NCBI RefSeq assembly: GCF_000143415.4
Contig: NW_003314282.1
Location: 1,135,374 to 1,199,373, forward strand
Reading direction: 5' to 3'
Source of the DNA: Selaginella moellendorffii
Taxonomy: Eukaryota > Streptophyta > Lycopodiopsida > Selaginellales > Selaginellaceae
DNA: 64,000 nucleotides
Below the pieces are notes generated by a model, which worked only from the letters and a program-made list of their open reading frames with translations, did no database searches and was not told the origin of the DNA. The position numbers were made by a program, and so were the translations under genes. Positions 10,347-22,065 of this stretch are shown one piece after another; within the stretch, counting starts at the first letter, position 1; the number at the start of each line of letters is the position of its first letter.

Positions 10347-12786
10347 TCACGCTGGGAATGCTTGCTTTGGCGCTAGAGCACGCAATGCACAGGCTGCCGC
10401 TTTGACGCGTACAGGATTCTGGAAGACAGAGTTACCTCAGTACGGACTAAGAAATTTGCGAGCACAATCTTGCCTTTCCCATGATGTTAATGACAGGAGC
10501 GCCTTTGTCATCTTGCTGGTGGTAGCAACCTGTAAATTATATGAATCGACATGTTTAATAAGACAGCCATCATACCAAGTGTCAAATCCGGGTACTCTGC
10601 AGCCAATTGGGAGAAAGGCTTCGCTATTTCTACCTGTAAACAAAGGGCATAGGAGATCGAAACAAAAGCTTGTGAAATACGTACTTTAGACAATTGTGTT
10701 TCGAGCCGTATCAAGCAAAAGGGGTGCTGGGTAGCGAGAAAGTCGCGGCTTTTGCTCAGCTCCAAAAGGCACTGGTATTGTAGCTTGAAGTCCCTAATCG
10801 TTGGACCCGACAGTACAAACACGTTTCGACATTTTATCTGAGAAGTACATGGTAAGGAGAAAAAAAAGCACGTAATCGAGAGAATTTACCACTGGGATAG
10901 AGAGCCGTTTGTGATGCAAAAGCTCAGTGATTCCTTCTGGCAATCTCGCCATCTGCTTTTAAAAATTCTTTGGGACCCAGAAAAATAAAAAGAAAACCAC
11001 ACTACCGCATTCTGATCCCCTGCACAGTTGTCTCCAACAAGTTGACGAAGATACTCTTCAAACTCTTCATCGGGAGCCTGATTTCTAAAAATAAGATCAA
11101 GTTCACGTATACATTCTAAACTTACCAATCGAACTCCAAAAGCTTTTGCCACGCCGCCCAGGGTTACATCACAATGCAAAGGTCCAACACCCCCACAAAC
11201 TAAGACCTGTCAGCTTCAATGTTACTCCTGTACACAAATAAAATATTGGAGCTTACAATATCGCTCGCACTTGATCTCTGTTCGATTTCCTCGGCAACTG
11301 CGTCAATCTGCCTCGAAAAATAGCTTAGCTCACCTCTACATGCTAAAACACGGGAACCACTTACATCATTTGGAACGACTGCACGACGCGTAACAGTCCA
11401 GCCTAGAGAGAAAAGCTCTTTGCTTAAGAATGTACCCATCTGGTCGTCCATATCTCCTCTCCTGTAATACTGAAGTTAAACCAGCACAAAGCTCCAGGAG
11501 GAAAAACTTACAAGAGCTCATCACCGACTGACAAGACAGATGCAGCATATAAAGTATCAACGTTGGCCTGAGTATCCGTATTTTCAACACCATTTGCAAC
11601 ACCCGGGCCCTGATAGTCCTTTCTCGGTTGCTTTCTCAACCGTCCCGCCCTTTCAAGCCTTCCATCGCGCAATAAGTAAGCTGGCTTGTAAGCCTTCTTT
11701 CTCGACAATCCTAACTCAGGGCAATCTTTTTCCACCGAAGAATCGATATACAATGCTTCATTCGGAACGGTATCATGTACGCTTCCAATAGATGTGTACC
11801 TGGTATAACCACGAACTATATTAACCAGAGTCAGATGAAGATTCGTTCGATGGAAGTGCCCTCACCCTTGATCATATAATTTACAGTAAGGAACTTTGCA
11901 AGCCAGTAAAAATGCCCATACGTCTCTGAAAAGTACAAATAGTGGTGGCATTTCGTGTGAGTCTAAAAATCGTACCTGTAAGACCAATCTAGGATTGGAT
12001 TCACGCGCATGAACGGCGGCCAGCCAGTAGAACTTGGTGAGAACTGCTCTTGCCCCACCTACACAAAATAAACAAACGAAACGTTTTGCATCAATCAGTC
12101 GAGATACCACGAAACATACTGCATTCGGATCGCCAATTCTCGTGCCTAAGAATATAGCCTTAATAGGCTTGTTTTTTAATAGAGCTTCCAAACCTGACTT
12201 GAAGTCTTGCCTTAAAACTTCAAGCTCTAAGTTATATCTGGAAACACAAATGCAAAGTTAAACACAAAGTTAGAAGCAAGAGAAAAAAAAAAAGGAAAAT
12301 CGCGTACTCTTGTGCTGTCTCGTATGTGAAGGAATCAATCTCTGGGAAAGCATCGGGACCTTCGAAATAAATCGTTCGAATCCGATCTTCAGCATCTGCC
12401 GGCAGTGACAATTTAGACTTCAAAGCTGCACAGCCAGCTCTTAAAAGATGAAGAAGAACCTAAACCAGACAGAGAAAGATATAAGATTGACCTCTTATCA
12501 GCTCTTTTGGTATTTGTATCTCTATCTCAAGAATCTAACGCTAGAAAACACAAACGAATTCCACACAGTCCCACCATACCGTCGAGTCTTTTCCCCCATT
12601 GAAGCTAAATGCGACCTCATCCGGCCTGGAAAAACCAAAATCCCAGCTCAAAACCCCTCAATCTCTCCAAAATCAGCCGAAGCACCTGTAGAGCGCCAGC
12701 GTTCGATCGATCACAAACATCGCGTGCTTGTACTTGGCCTGGAGCCTCCGATCGCAGCTCGCGTCCACAGCCCGGCAAATCTCCAT
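10347..12786 (-). CDS. FAD synthase-type protein: PAPS-reductase-like adenylyltransferase domain plus MoaB/MoCF-like domain
   Basis: Start [19 protein letters not shown] at 12786. A 60-nt intron leads to [15 protein letters not shown], the PP-loop (SFNGGKDST) of PAPS reductase-like FMN adenylyltransferases. Downstream motifs include [11 protein letters not shown] and [20 protein letters not shown], typical of this family. The second domain (from about 11.5 kb downward: [39 protein letters not shown]) is a MoCF/MoaB-like fold. This domain order (PAPS-reductase first) is that of the plant protein annotated PAPS reductase family/FAD synthetase, opposite to animal FLAD1. Probable reaction: FMN + ATP to FAD. 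The last coding intron (10473-10419) uses a GC donor, after which [15 protein letters not shown] closes the protein. An upstream in-frame ATG at 12867 exists, but the chosen start matches the family better. Confidence 0.85.
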
Positions 12787-13308
12787 CCCTGTAGCTCCCA
12801 AGAGCCCTAAACAGGAGAACCCATAATAAACACAAGGGGTTTTTTTTGGAGCAACGAATATTCCCATAGACGTGATCGACGATTCGCATATCCCTGGGTG
12901 CGCCTACAATATTCCCCGCGTCAACAGGCTCGGCTTCGCAGACCTGAATTTAAACGCCCGCCGGGGCTATACCGTAGCTCGAGCCTGAGGCTCGGTAGCC
13001 CAGGCCTGGGCCCTTGTTTGCTGGAGTTCTTTCTTCCCTTCCTCCATTCTGCTGAAAGCGCTTGGCTATGGCGTGCGCTTTCTCGACTCGACGCCAGGGT
13101 TTCTCGTCGCGACAGGGGGCTCGAGCTAGCGCGTGGGGTGTTGGAGGGCTGGATCGTCTTCGGCGCCGCGAGAGCTCGCTGTTGACTCAAGAATCGCGGG
13201 GAGGAATGAAATTTCCAGGTTCTGCTCGAGCATTGCTTCTTGCCTAGGTGATCCGGCGGTCCTAGATCAGCAGTAGGAGTGGTAATCGTCCATATTTCGT
13301 GCGCGTCG

Positions 13309-14554
13309 ATGATGCTGCAACCCAAGAACTCGCCGTCGAGCGTTGTGGCGGCAGCGCCGGTAGCTCCACAGGTCCCCAGCAGCCCAGCGGCAGCGGGGGA
13401 TTTGGTTTGCTTCTCCACACCTCCTCCAGCGGCGGCGGTGCCATCAACGCCAGCAGCGGCACTAGCAAACAATGTAGCAAGCACTCCAGCGGCATCCAGC
13501 GGCAACGTCGCGTCCGTTAAGCAGAGGCTCCGATGGACTCCCGAGCTCCATGACCGCTTCATGGAAGCCGTGAACCAGCTTGGTGGCTCTGACAGTGAGT
13601 ACTAGGACCACAGTCCATTTCTTTCTTTGATTCTTTCGCTTCTAAGAGCTAATGTTCTATTGTTGGTTTGTTTTTTTTCTTGCAGAGGCTACTCCCAAAG
13701 GTGTTCTTGGGCTGATGGGCGTTCAAGGACTCACAATTTACCACATCAAAAGTCATTTACAGGCAAGGATCTTAAATTTGTTGTTGCCAGTTCTGATGGA
13801 GACGTGATTGTTTCTATAGAAGTTTCGGCTCGCCAAGTATCTTCCTGACACTTTGGGCGATGGTAAGCTACTACGAGTCCTGTCGCCAGAGCTTTGTCTT
13901 TACGTTCTTTTTCTTTCTTCTGTGTCACAGGCGAACTCGAGAAAGGGAGGGACCTCGAGGCAGATTCACGGTACTCTCCTAAAGTTTTTTCCATTCTTTG
14001 CTTGTCTAGTACTATATATTTGTTTTTCCCCGTCCAGTGGCAGGCAACTTAGCGAGGCATTGCGAATGCAAATGGAAGTTCAAAAGCGACTGCATGAACA
14101 GCTCGAGGTAATCAAACGGTTGACGTCTTTGTGGATCTTTCTCAAAACATGTTCTTTTACTTCTCGACAGGTGCAAAGACACTTGCAGCTTCGGATCGAG
14201 GCACAGGGGAAATACCTGCAAAGGATACTCGAGGAGCAGCAGAAGATGAACAAGCTCTTGCGTGGCGACGATGGCCTCCCCCTCTCGCCGATCAAACTAG
14301 ACGCGGATCCAGACCCGGAGCCAGACCCCGCGATCGACCTCACGGACGACAGTGCAGAGGACGAGGAGCACAAGCCAACAACAGCGGATGTAATTCTAGT
14401 CGACGAGGAGAAGCTAGCAGGAGGATCATTGGCAGCAGCAGCGGTAGACAGTGGAGAAGAACCTCATGCAAAGAGGAAGAAGGTGGACGATCTTCAACAC
14501 TCGCAGCACAAGGACAATGGCGCGGAGGGCGATGCGAAGGAGAATGGCCGCTGA
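13309..14554 (+). CDS. MYB-CC (GARP) transcription factor, PHR1/PHL-like
   Basis: Start [20 protein letters not shown], then an Ala/Pro/Ser-rich region. The GARP DNA-binding domain is [20 protein letters not shown] followed, after a phase-matched intron, by [20 protein letters not shown] and [18 protein letters not shown]. The MYB-CC coiled coil with LHEQLE motif follows ([20 protein letters not shown], then [20 protein letters not shown]). The C-terminus is acidic ([20 protein letters not shown]) with a basic KRKK patch and ends KENGR. The family binds P1BS-type elements (GNATATNC) and includes phosphate-starvation regulators; whether this member does that is inference. It is divergent from the FAD synthase-type gene with about 520 bp between starts, a CT-rich 5' region. 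Confidence 0.9.
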
Positions 14555-15729
14555 CGAGATAAGCTTCTCTTCCATCCTTTTTTTTTTCCTTCTCTCGGGC
14601 TCCACACAAAACACTGACTCTACTTACAGCGATTGAATTTTAACTCTTAAAAGACACAGCGTTGCTAGCAGCAAAAAGTGTACCACTACATAGAATATAT
14701 ATCGAAAAGGAGAGATTGACAATGTATGAGTTGCTCCTCGCAATTGTTCTCCACGACATAAATGCTTTGTGAAGCAAGCTAGTGCTGTTGCTTATGCTGC
14801 CTAGTGCAGATGGACAGTAGCTTCACCAGTGTTCAAGTGTTCAAGTTCTCCGATAGCAGTTGTAATCTTTAGCAACAAGCAGGCTTCTTAAATGATTTTT
14901 AAGGTGGATTTCTAGAGATTCAAATGCTTTTTGATTATTTGTTTCATCCCTCTTTTACCTTAACCTTTTATTCTCCGTAGAATTGTTTAATAATTTAAAG
15001 AACAGTAGGATTAAAACCTAATTCAACAAAAGCAAAAATTGTGATTGAAAATTTCTTAATTAACTATTTGTATCCTAAATAAGTTAGATTTTGTTTATAT
15101 TCACAATTTTAAATATTAATTATTAAACTATTCATGTTTTTTAGTGTTATTTAGAGTGATATTACTAAAATGTTCAAATGTTATAAATGATAGTATTAGT
15201 TTTTATTGGGGATGCTTGTGCAAATTTGCAATTATACAAAATTAATAGTAGTAACAATTATAAAAGTTTAATTATCTCAAAAGTTGAGGTATATAAATAT
15301 TTGTAAATCTTTATAAAATGAAAATCTTAAAGCCTACCATATCCTTTAAAATGTTTCTTGTGATATATTAATATATATGATGCTATTGTTGTGTTAGCTA
15401 GCCTTATGAATATTTGCAATATAATTTTTTGTGCTTCACTTTCCAGTAAACGAAACGAAGTGATTTGCAATCCCAAAACTTATTGTGTTGAGCTAATAGA
15501 TTATGGATGTCTTTGATGGCATCATCAAATCAAAATCCAAAATTGGGAGAGATTTTAAATTCTATTTAATGCCAAGAGACTGAATATTTTTTATGTGAAT
15601 AACTTTTTTTAATGCTTTATGAATAAAATAATCAACTTTACCTAAAAATATTCTTTTCTATAAAGTATTATACTTTTTGAATAGTTTAGGTCAAAATTAA
15701 CTTTTATAATTTAGTTTTAATAGTATTTA
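14555..15729. other. AT-rich intergenic DNA, no gene seen
   Basis: After the probable 3' UTR of the MYB-CC gene the sequence becomes strongly AT-rich with many short A and T runs. No long open frame, RNA gene or structured repeat was recognised before the left LTR. Confidence 0.6.
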
Positions 15730-15734
15730 TAAAT

Positions 15735-16121
15735 TGTCAAGACCCTCAACAAGATCAAGACTGGAAAATGCTAAAGACAAAGAGAAAATGCTAGTGAAAA
15801 CAAAGAACAGGCCTTAGACTGGTGTTGATTCAGATTGTGGAGAAATGGAACAAGGCTAACCTATATATACTATAGGTTGATGAAGCTCCACCACTCTTGG
15901 ATCGAGGACGGCCTAAATACAGCTGAGGTCGAGGAGGCGCCACATCATCATCAGGAATGTGGCTCGAGACTTAGGAATCGGGAAGTGTCTCGAGACTTAG
16001 GAATCGGGAAGTGTCTCGAGAGTCAGGAATAGGGAAGTGTCTCGAGAGTCAGGAATGTGGTCTGCAGGTCAGGAATCCGGCGAGAGTCAGGAATGTGGCA
16101 AGAATTGAGGGATTCCTGATA
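15735..16121 (-). repeat. 3' LTR of the chromovirus (left copy)
   Basis: 387 bp, matching 20578-20964 at all but about 7 positions. Contains a TATA-like stretch (tatatatac on plus, near 15862) and an array of short repeats of the type caggaatcgggaagtgtctc between about 15950 and 16110. Confidence 0.95.
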
Positions 16122-16134
16122 GCACCCCCTCCTC
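16122..16134 (-). other. Polypurine tract of the chromovirus
   Basis: In sense orientation GAGGAGGGGGTGC lies immediately before the 3' LTR, the position and composition expected of the plus-strand primer. Confidence 0.8.
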
Positions 16135-19100
16135 AAGAACGAGTGGAACGAGGATGTGAATGAGAACGAAGAGGAGGATGAGATGAGCGGCGAGGGATGG
16201 GAGAGGGAGAAAAAAAATGAGGACTGGGATGAGAAGGATAGCGGCGGTGGAAGTCCTGAACAAGGTCAGGAGAATGAATTAGGTTGTCCGCAGGTTCCCA
16301 AGTGCGTTCCTCAGGTCCGTAACCCTTCCAGTCCACTAGATAGTAGAGTTTAGACTGTGAAATCTTGGAATCAAGGATGTCCTGAACCTCGTACTCAGAC
16401 CCATCCTCGAGCTGCACTGGTGGAGGCGGAGGAATGACTCGATTTGGAATAGGACTGGGAATATAAGGCTCAAGGAGAGAGGAGTGAAAAACAGGGTGAA
16501 TTTGATATGAGGAGGGAAGTGCAAGGTGATAAGTGACAGGATTAATGATGGCAGTGATAGGGAAAGGACCAAGGCGTTTGAAATCGAGTTTTGGACAGGG
16601 CCTGGTGGTGGAGATATTTCGCCTGAGGAGCCAGACTTTATCCCCGATATTGTAAGGGGGACAATCCTGACGATGGACATTGGCAAATGTTTTATGAGAT
16701 TCCTGAGCACGATGGAGGTGGAAGGAGATAGAGTTGTGGATTTCCTGGAGGTTGGAGATAAATGCCTCAGAGCGGGGATTTGAACGAGAGGATTCAGATG
16801 GAGAAGGAAGTGAGAGATTGAATCGGGGATTTCGGCCAGAGTTCGCAAAGAAGGGGGAAACTCGAAGAGAGGAGTGAACAGAGTTGTTATAGGAAAACTC
16901 AGCAAGGGGAAGGATATCGAACCAGTTATCCTGATGATAGTTGATGAAGCACCTCAAGAATTGTTCCAACGTCTGAATCGTTCGCTCGGACTGCCCATCA
17001 GTTTGAGGATGATATGCCGAAGAGAGGTTGGCCTTCACTCCAAGCAGCTCCAAAAACCGTTGCTAGAAATGAGAGATGAACTGAGGCCCCCGATCCGAAA
17101 CCACATCTGTAGGAATCCCATGAAGTCGGAAAATTTCCCTGAATACCAGTTTTGCCATGTCCTCGCCCGAAAACTCCTTGGAACATGGCAAGAAGTGCGC
17201 CATCTTTGTGAAGCGATCCACCACGACTAAAATGCTGTTGAAGCCTCCAGAACTCGGAAGATCACTCAAGAAATTCATGGAGATGGATTCCCAAGGACCT
17301 GAAGGGACCGGAAGGGAACAAAGCAAACCTGAAGGAAGGTTGTGAGGTACCTTATTCTAGGCACAAGTGTCACAGGAGGTAACAAAAGCTTTGATGTAGT
17401 TGTCCATGTGAGGCCACCAAAAGTCCCGTGCAACTAGCTCATAGGTTTTCGCAATGCCAAAGTGACCAGCAGTCGGGCTATCGTGGCACGCCATCAGGAC
17501 CAACCTTCGAGCATCACCTTCAGGAACGTAAAGCTGCTCCCCACGGTACAATAAGCCATCTAAGAACTCGAACTCGTCAAATCGCCGGCAGTCGGGAGTC
17601 ACTGGGTGTCTAGCTTGAAGATGGGGGAAAATGTCGCTAGCGAGATCATCGGATTGAAGATTGTTTCTGATTGCATCCATCAAGGAGGAGTCCTGAGGGG
17701 CCAGGGAAATTGCCATAACTTGAAGCCGATCAGGACCGAGGATAACTTGATCCTGTTGATCGAAGGCAGGATTACCAGGCCTGAGACTGAGATAGGAGCG
17801 CCTTGAAAGAGCATCAGGAAGGCCTTGAAACTTTCCAGGTCTGTACTTGATAACAAAGTCAAACCGACTCAGGAATTGTGCCCACCTTGCTTGACGACGG
17901 CTTAAAACTTGGGAAGTGGCAAAGTACTCGAGATTTTTGTGATCCGTCCAGACTGTTGTTTGATGGCTCGCCCCCTCCAAAAAACGGCGCCACTCTCCAA
18001 AGGAATCCACGATAGCAAGGAGCTCCTTGTCGTGGATTTCGTAATTGATCTCCGCAGGCTGGAATTTCCGAGAATGGAAAGCGACCAGATGAAGTTCGTG
18101 ATCCGCTCCAAGTTGAGACAGCACAGCACCAATGGCAAAGTCGGAGGCGTCAGCCTCGATGAAGAAAGGTTGTGAGGAATCAGCATGGATCAAGACAGGA
18201 GCAGAACTGAAGGCCGCCTTGAGTGTGTCGAAGGCCTGCTGGGCAGCAGCAGACCAAGAGAAGGGAACATCCTTGCGAGTGAGATGTGTGAGAGGAAGGA
18301 CAATGTCAGAGTAGTGATCAATGAATTTGCGGTAGAAGTTGGCGAAGCCAAGGAAAACCTGAACGTCCGACATTGATTGTGGAGGCTCCCATTCGAGAAT
18401 AGTCTTGACTTTAGCAGGATCCATCGTGATACCCTTAGGAGTGACAATGTACCCAAGGAACTCCACAGACTGCTGATCAAAGGAACATTTCTCAAGCTTT
18501 GCGTATAGGCCGTGTTCTCGCAGCTTCGCTAGCACCTTGCGAACATGTTCGTCATGCTCCTCCTGAGTTTTTGAGTAGATGAGGATGTCATCGAGGTAGA
18601 CGATCACCATCTGATCAAGAAACTCCCGAAAAACATCGTTTGCCATGTGTTGGAAAACCGCTGGAGCATTTGTCAAGCCAAATGGCATGACAGTGTACTC
18701 GAAGTGGCCATAGCGGGTTCGGAACGCAATCTTCCATTCATCACCAGGCCGGATCCGGATCAGGTTGTATGCTCCACGGAGGTCGATCTTGGTGAAGAAA
18801 CGGGCACCGCTGAGGCGTTCCAACAGGTCCGAGATCAGGGTCAGCGGATAACGGTTCCGAACAGTCACCTTGTTCAAACCTCGGTAGTCGATGACTAGCC
18901 GCAAGCTCCCATCCTTCTTCTTGACAAAGAAGACAGGCGCTCCAACCGGGGACTGCGAATGCTGAATGTAGCCCGAGGCAAGGTTCTCATCCACGTACTC
19001 TTTGAGGGCCTTAAGCTCGGACGGGGATAACCCGTAGATAGGCCCCCACAGAGGTGACGCTCCTTCCTGTAAATCAATGGGACAATCATAAGGCCGATGA

Positions 19101-19601
19101 ACAGGAAGTACACTAGCTTTTTTCTTGTCAAACACATCCCCAAAATCATGATACTTCTCAGGAAGACTGACAGGAGAAACATGCAAAGCAAAAAGAAAAA
19201 GAGGTTCTTCATGAAGGAGTTCCAGAAGATGGAGACACAAAATGCCCGCCGATGCCTTCAACCCTCAGATCCCGTATGGTAGGAGAAAGAGGAACGTGAT
19301 ATCGGGCAGCAAAGTCCGTGTCCATGAAGCAGGAAGTTGCACCCGAGTCCAGTAGCGCCAAAGCCTTGAGTCCTGATTGTCCGGTGAAAGAAAGGAGATA
19401 TGGGACGCGGAAGTTGCGGGAATTGGTGGTGGCTTTGATGAAAGGTGGTGAGGAGCTTGATAAGGAAGAAAAGTGATTTTTATTTGGGGAGTCCAAACAG
19501 ACAGCTCCTACTCTGTTTGGACAGGGTCGTTTCCCAACTGCAACAGAAGTGGACTTTGAGGCAGAGTGAACTCGAGCAATCGGGGAGGCTTCCTGGGACA
19601 C
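16135..19601 (-). pseudogene. Chromovirus pol region: protease, reverse transcriptase, RNase H, integrase, chromodomain (interrupted)
   Basis: Protease is at 19601-19209 with the active-site motif ALLDSGATSCFMD, in a different frame from the rest. The main pol frame (19261-17357) holds RT: PVGAPVFFVKKKDGSLRLVI, DLRGAYNLIRI, MPFGLTNAPAVF and the catalytic VYLDDILIYS. RNase H (ADASDFAIGAVLSQ) and the integrase zinc-binding HHCC region (ending CDTCA) follow. A TAG at 17357-17359 ends this frame; reading continues in the same frame into the integrase core (VVDRFTKMAHFLPC, DVVSDRGPQFISHF), a second TAG at 17063-17065, then AYHPQTDGQSERTIQTLEQF. The C-terminus (16133) carries a chromodomain, YLVDWKGYGPEERTWEPADN. 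Functional order is intact but the stops inactivate it. Confidence 0.9.
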
Positions 19602-20479
19602 ACAGCTGCTTTGTGATTAGGATCAGCACAGTAGAGGCAAAGATTATGAGATATTCGACGTTGCCTCTCAGCAGGACTCAACTTCCCTCTAATGAGTTGG
19701 GGAGTACCAGAAATATCCATCGGGACCGGAGCAGTAGGTTCAGGACTATGCCCCGAAGACTCAAGCTGGGATTCCTGAGTCTGGGACGGAAAAACAGCGG
19801 CGCGGCGACTTTCCTGACGACGTTCAAAGAGACGATTGTCACATCGAACAGCTTTGTTGATGGCGTCCGACAGGTCCTTGGGATCCTCCATGGTGAGCAA
19901 CAAATCCTTGACACCGTTGTTGAGGCCGAAACGAAATTGGTCAATCAGGGCCTGCTCATGCCACTGAGTGTCCAAGGCAAGGAGTTGGAACTCTGCAGCG
20001 TAGATCGAGGCAGGACGAGACCCCTAAGAGAGACGTCTCATCTTTGTGGTAGCAGCCCGAACCCGATCCGTCTCGCCAAAACATGCCTCGAGCTTCTCTT
20101 TGAACAATTGAAGATCCATCAGCTCCAGAACCACAACCCCTTTCATGCTCTTCTCCAGAAGAGGAGAAAACCATGACAAAGCTGCACCCTTGAGCAACGT
20201 CCCAATCGCGCCGATTTGAGACTCGGGAGTGGGGTATCGCCGATGTTGAAGTGCAAAGATCAGCTCCATTTGGTTCAAAAATCCACGAAGCTCCGAACGC
20301 TTGCCTGAAAATTTCGCCGGGAAACTCACCTTCGGTTCAGGAACTTTGCTGGATCCTTGAGCCGAAAGTGAAGCAAGCTCCTGCTGCATGCGAAGAAGGG
20401 TCGCCTTCAGCTCGGTATTCTCAGACTGGATTTTTGCAAGGACTTCGGCAAAGAAATCAAGATGGCTTGGAGACTCCAT
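19508..20479 (-). pseudogene. Chromovirus gag with CCHC zinc knuckle (one internal stop)
   Basis: ATG at 20479 starts MESPSHLDFFAEVLAKIQSE, a coiled-coil N-terminus, then the capsid-like segment FSGKRSELRGFLNQMELIFA. A TAG at 20024-20026 interrupts the frame; the same frame then continues through a typical gag stretch (EQALIDQFRFGLNNGVKDLL) to a CX2CX4HX4C zinc knuckle, CLYCADPNHKAAVC. The gag frame overlaps the protease frame by about 90 nt, with the protease one base off. Confidence 0.88.
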
Positions 20480-20560
20480 TGGCAAGAAGAAAGAAAAGAA
20501 AAGGGGGAAAAAGACAAAGGCAATTAAATAATCAAAACGAGCTAAAAGAAAAGCAAAAAA

Positions 20561-20575
20561 CACAATCTGAATCAA
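20561..20575 (-). promoter_or_regulatory. Putative self-priming primer-binding site
   Basis: The 15 nt just inside the 5' LTR (two bases from its edge) are the exact reverse complement of 20668-20682 in the same LTR. That LTR site lies about 30 bp downstream of a TATATATA box (20705-20712, minus strand), where the RNA would start. No tRNA-type TGG... site follows the LTR. Confidence 0.65.
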
Positions 20576-20577
20576 AT

Positions 20578-20964
20578 TGTCAAGACCCTCAACAAGATCA
20601 AGACTGGAAAATGCTAAAGACAAAGAGAAAATGCTAGTGAAAACAAAGAAGAAGCCTTAGACTGGTGTTGATTCAGATTGTGGAGAAATGGAACAAGGCT
20701 AACCTATATATACTATAGGTTGATGAAGCTCCACCACTCTTGGATCGAGGACGGCCTAAATACAGCTGAGGTCGAGGAGGCGCCACATCATCATCAGGAA
20801 TGTGGCTCAAGACTCAGGAATCGGGAAGTGTCTCGAGACTCAGGAATCGGGAAGTGTCTCGAGAGTCAGGAATAGGGAAGTGTCTCGAGAGTCAGGAATG
20901 TGGTCTACAGGTCAGGAATCCGGCGAGAGTCAGGAATGTGGCAAGAATTGGGGGATTCCTGATA
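20578..20964 (-). repeat. 5' LTR of the chromovirus (right copy)
   Basis: 387 bp. In sense orientation: U3 with three to four tandem repeats around 20813-20945 (units of about 26-28 bp containing caggaat and gtgtctcgaga), TATA box at 20705-20712, inferred RNA start near 20682. Confidence 0.95.
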
Positions 20965-20969
20965 TAAAT

Positions 20970-22065
20970 ATAATAAAAAAACTATATTCTGTACTCAACA
21001 TTAAGTGATGGTATATCAAATGTGGATTGACTTAATTTTAGAAATGTGTAGAATCATGATTAAATCTTTAAGTGTTAATACAAAAATATTAAACAACTTT
21101 AATAATAAAAGTATATATTATATTTTTATATGTAGCCTTAGCTATTTACAATATAGCTCATTATCAAAAAAAAAACTATGATAATGTATGAAGTATTTAA
21201 TTGAACAATAATATTTTAAAATCTTTTTACTAATTGCAAATATAGTTTATTAGAATGTAACTTTCTCATGAACGTTTTACTCAAAAAATAATATCCAGCC
21301 TAAGTAACAAAAGCATTACACATCTATAAAAATTTGACAACTATGAAGTAATTAAGCAAAAGGTGCAACATAATACTATGGAATATAAAATTTAAATTTA
21401 TAGTTTCTATAAAATATATATATACAAATATTTATTTTTTTGATTGGATATGGGTAGTTATATATTAATGTTCCTAAACACTTATTGTTTTATTTTCTGA
21501 GTAAAACCTATCATCAATTAATGTCTTGTAGTAATTATTCTCTTTTATTTGATAAAATCATAATAATTTATCCCAAGTAAAAATATAATTTAAATATATA
21601 ACATATTTTTAATAATATGAAATTCATTTTTACTTTTTTTCTTTTTCAGTTATTTTCTAAATATATTCATATTTCTGAATAATAATTTGTATATAATCTT
21701 TTTATGAATTAATATTTATTCTTACTTATGCCTAGGAATATATTTGTTCTAAATATTTATATTATCAAGTTTACAAGAATTGATTTTTATATTCTTCTAG
21801 CATTTTCTAGACATTATTCTCTCAATCAAAGTGGAATACAATATTTGTTGTTTTGATACTATTCCAATTTAATTTTTGATATATTAAAAAATCAAAATAG
21901 TATTTTGCTTGGCAAATGCTAGCCTAAACTTTCTGAGTCATCGGATCCAGCCAATTGCAATTGTCCAATGGAGGGTAATTGTGTGATAAGTGTCATATAC
22001 AATGTGTTAACTATGACTGTGCTTATCACCTGTTAAGTGAATTGGTTTTGTTTTGTAATTTTTTT
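20970..22065. other. AT-rich intergenic DNA, no gene seen
   Basis: Continuation of the AT-rich block interrupted by the retrotransposon; dominated by A/T runs and short TA-rich stretches. No coding frame with codon-like composition was found. Confidence 0.6.

Larger units (their letters stand above)
15730..20969 (-). mobile_element. Full-length Ty3/gypsy chromovirus LTR retrotransposon with 5-bp target-site duplication
   Basis: Two 387-bp LTRs (15735-16121 and 20578-20964) flank a 4.45 kb interior read on the minus strand. TAAAT directly flanks both ends (15730-15734 and 20965-20969), so insertion and both termini are intact. LTR ends read TGTCAAG...CCTGATA on the plus strand, so one end lacks the usual CA. 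Order in sense direction: gag with zinc knuckle, protease, reverse transcriptase, RNase H, integrase, chromodomain. The chromodomain places it among chromoviruses. I count 7 differences between the LTRs (about 98% identity), so the insertion is fairly recent. Three in-frame TAG codons and a frame change around the protease make it non-autonomous as read. Chromoviruses of the Tcn1 type are known in lycophytes; clade assignment here needs a tree. Confidence 0.95.

Noticed and set aside
10202-10405. Plus-strand open frame near 10.3 kb
   Set aside because: It overlaps the last exon of the minus-strand FAD synthase-type gene and has no independent support.
12673-12867. Upstream ATG (MGIFVAPKK...) for the FAD synthase-type gene
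   Set aside because: The family protein starts at MEICRAV-like sequence (12786); the upstream part has no conserved features.
15735-20964. Possibility that the two LTRs are a solo-LTR pair or a nested insertion
   Set aside because: Equal length, matching 5-bp target-site duplication and a complete ordered interior show one simple insertion.
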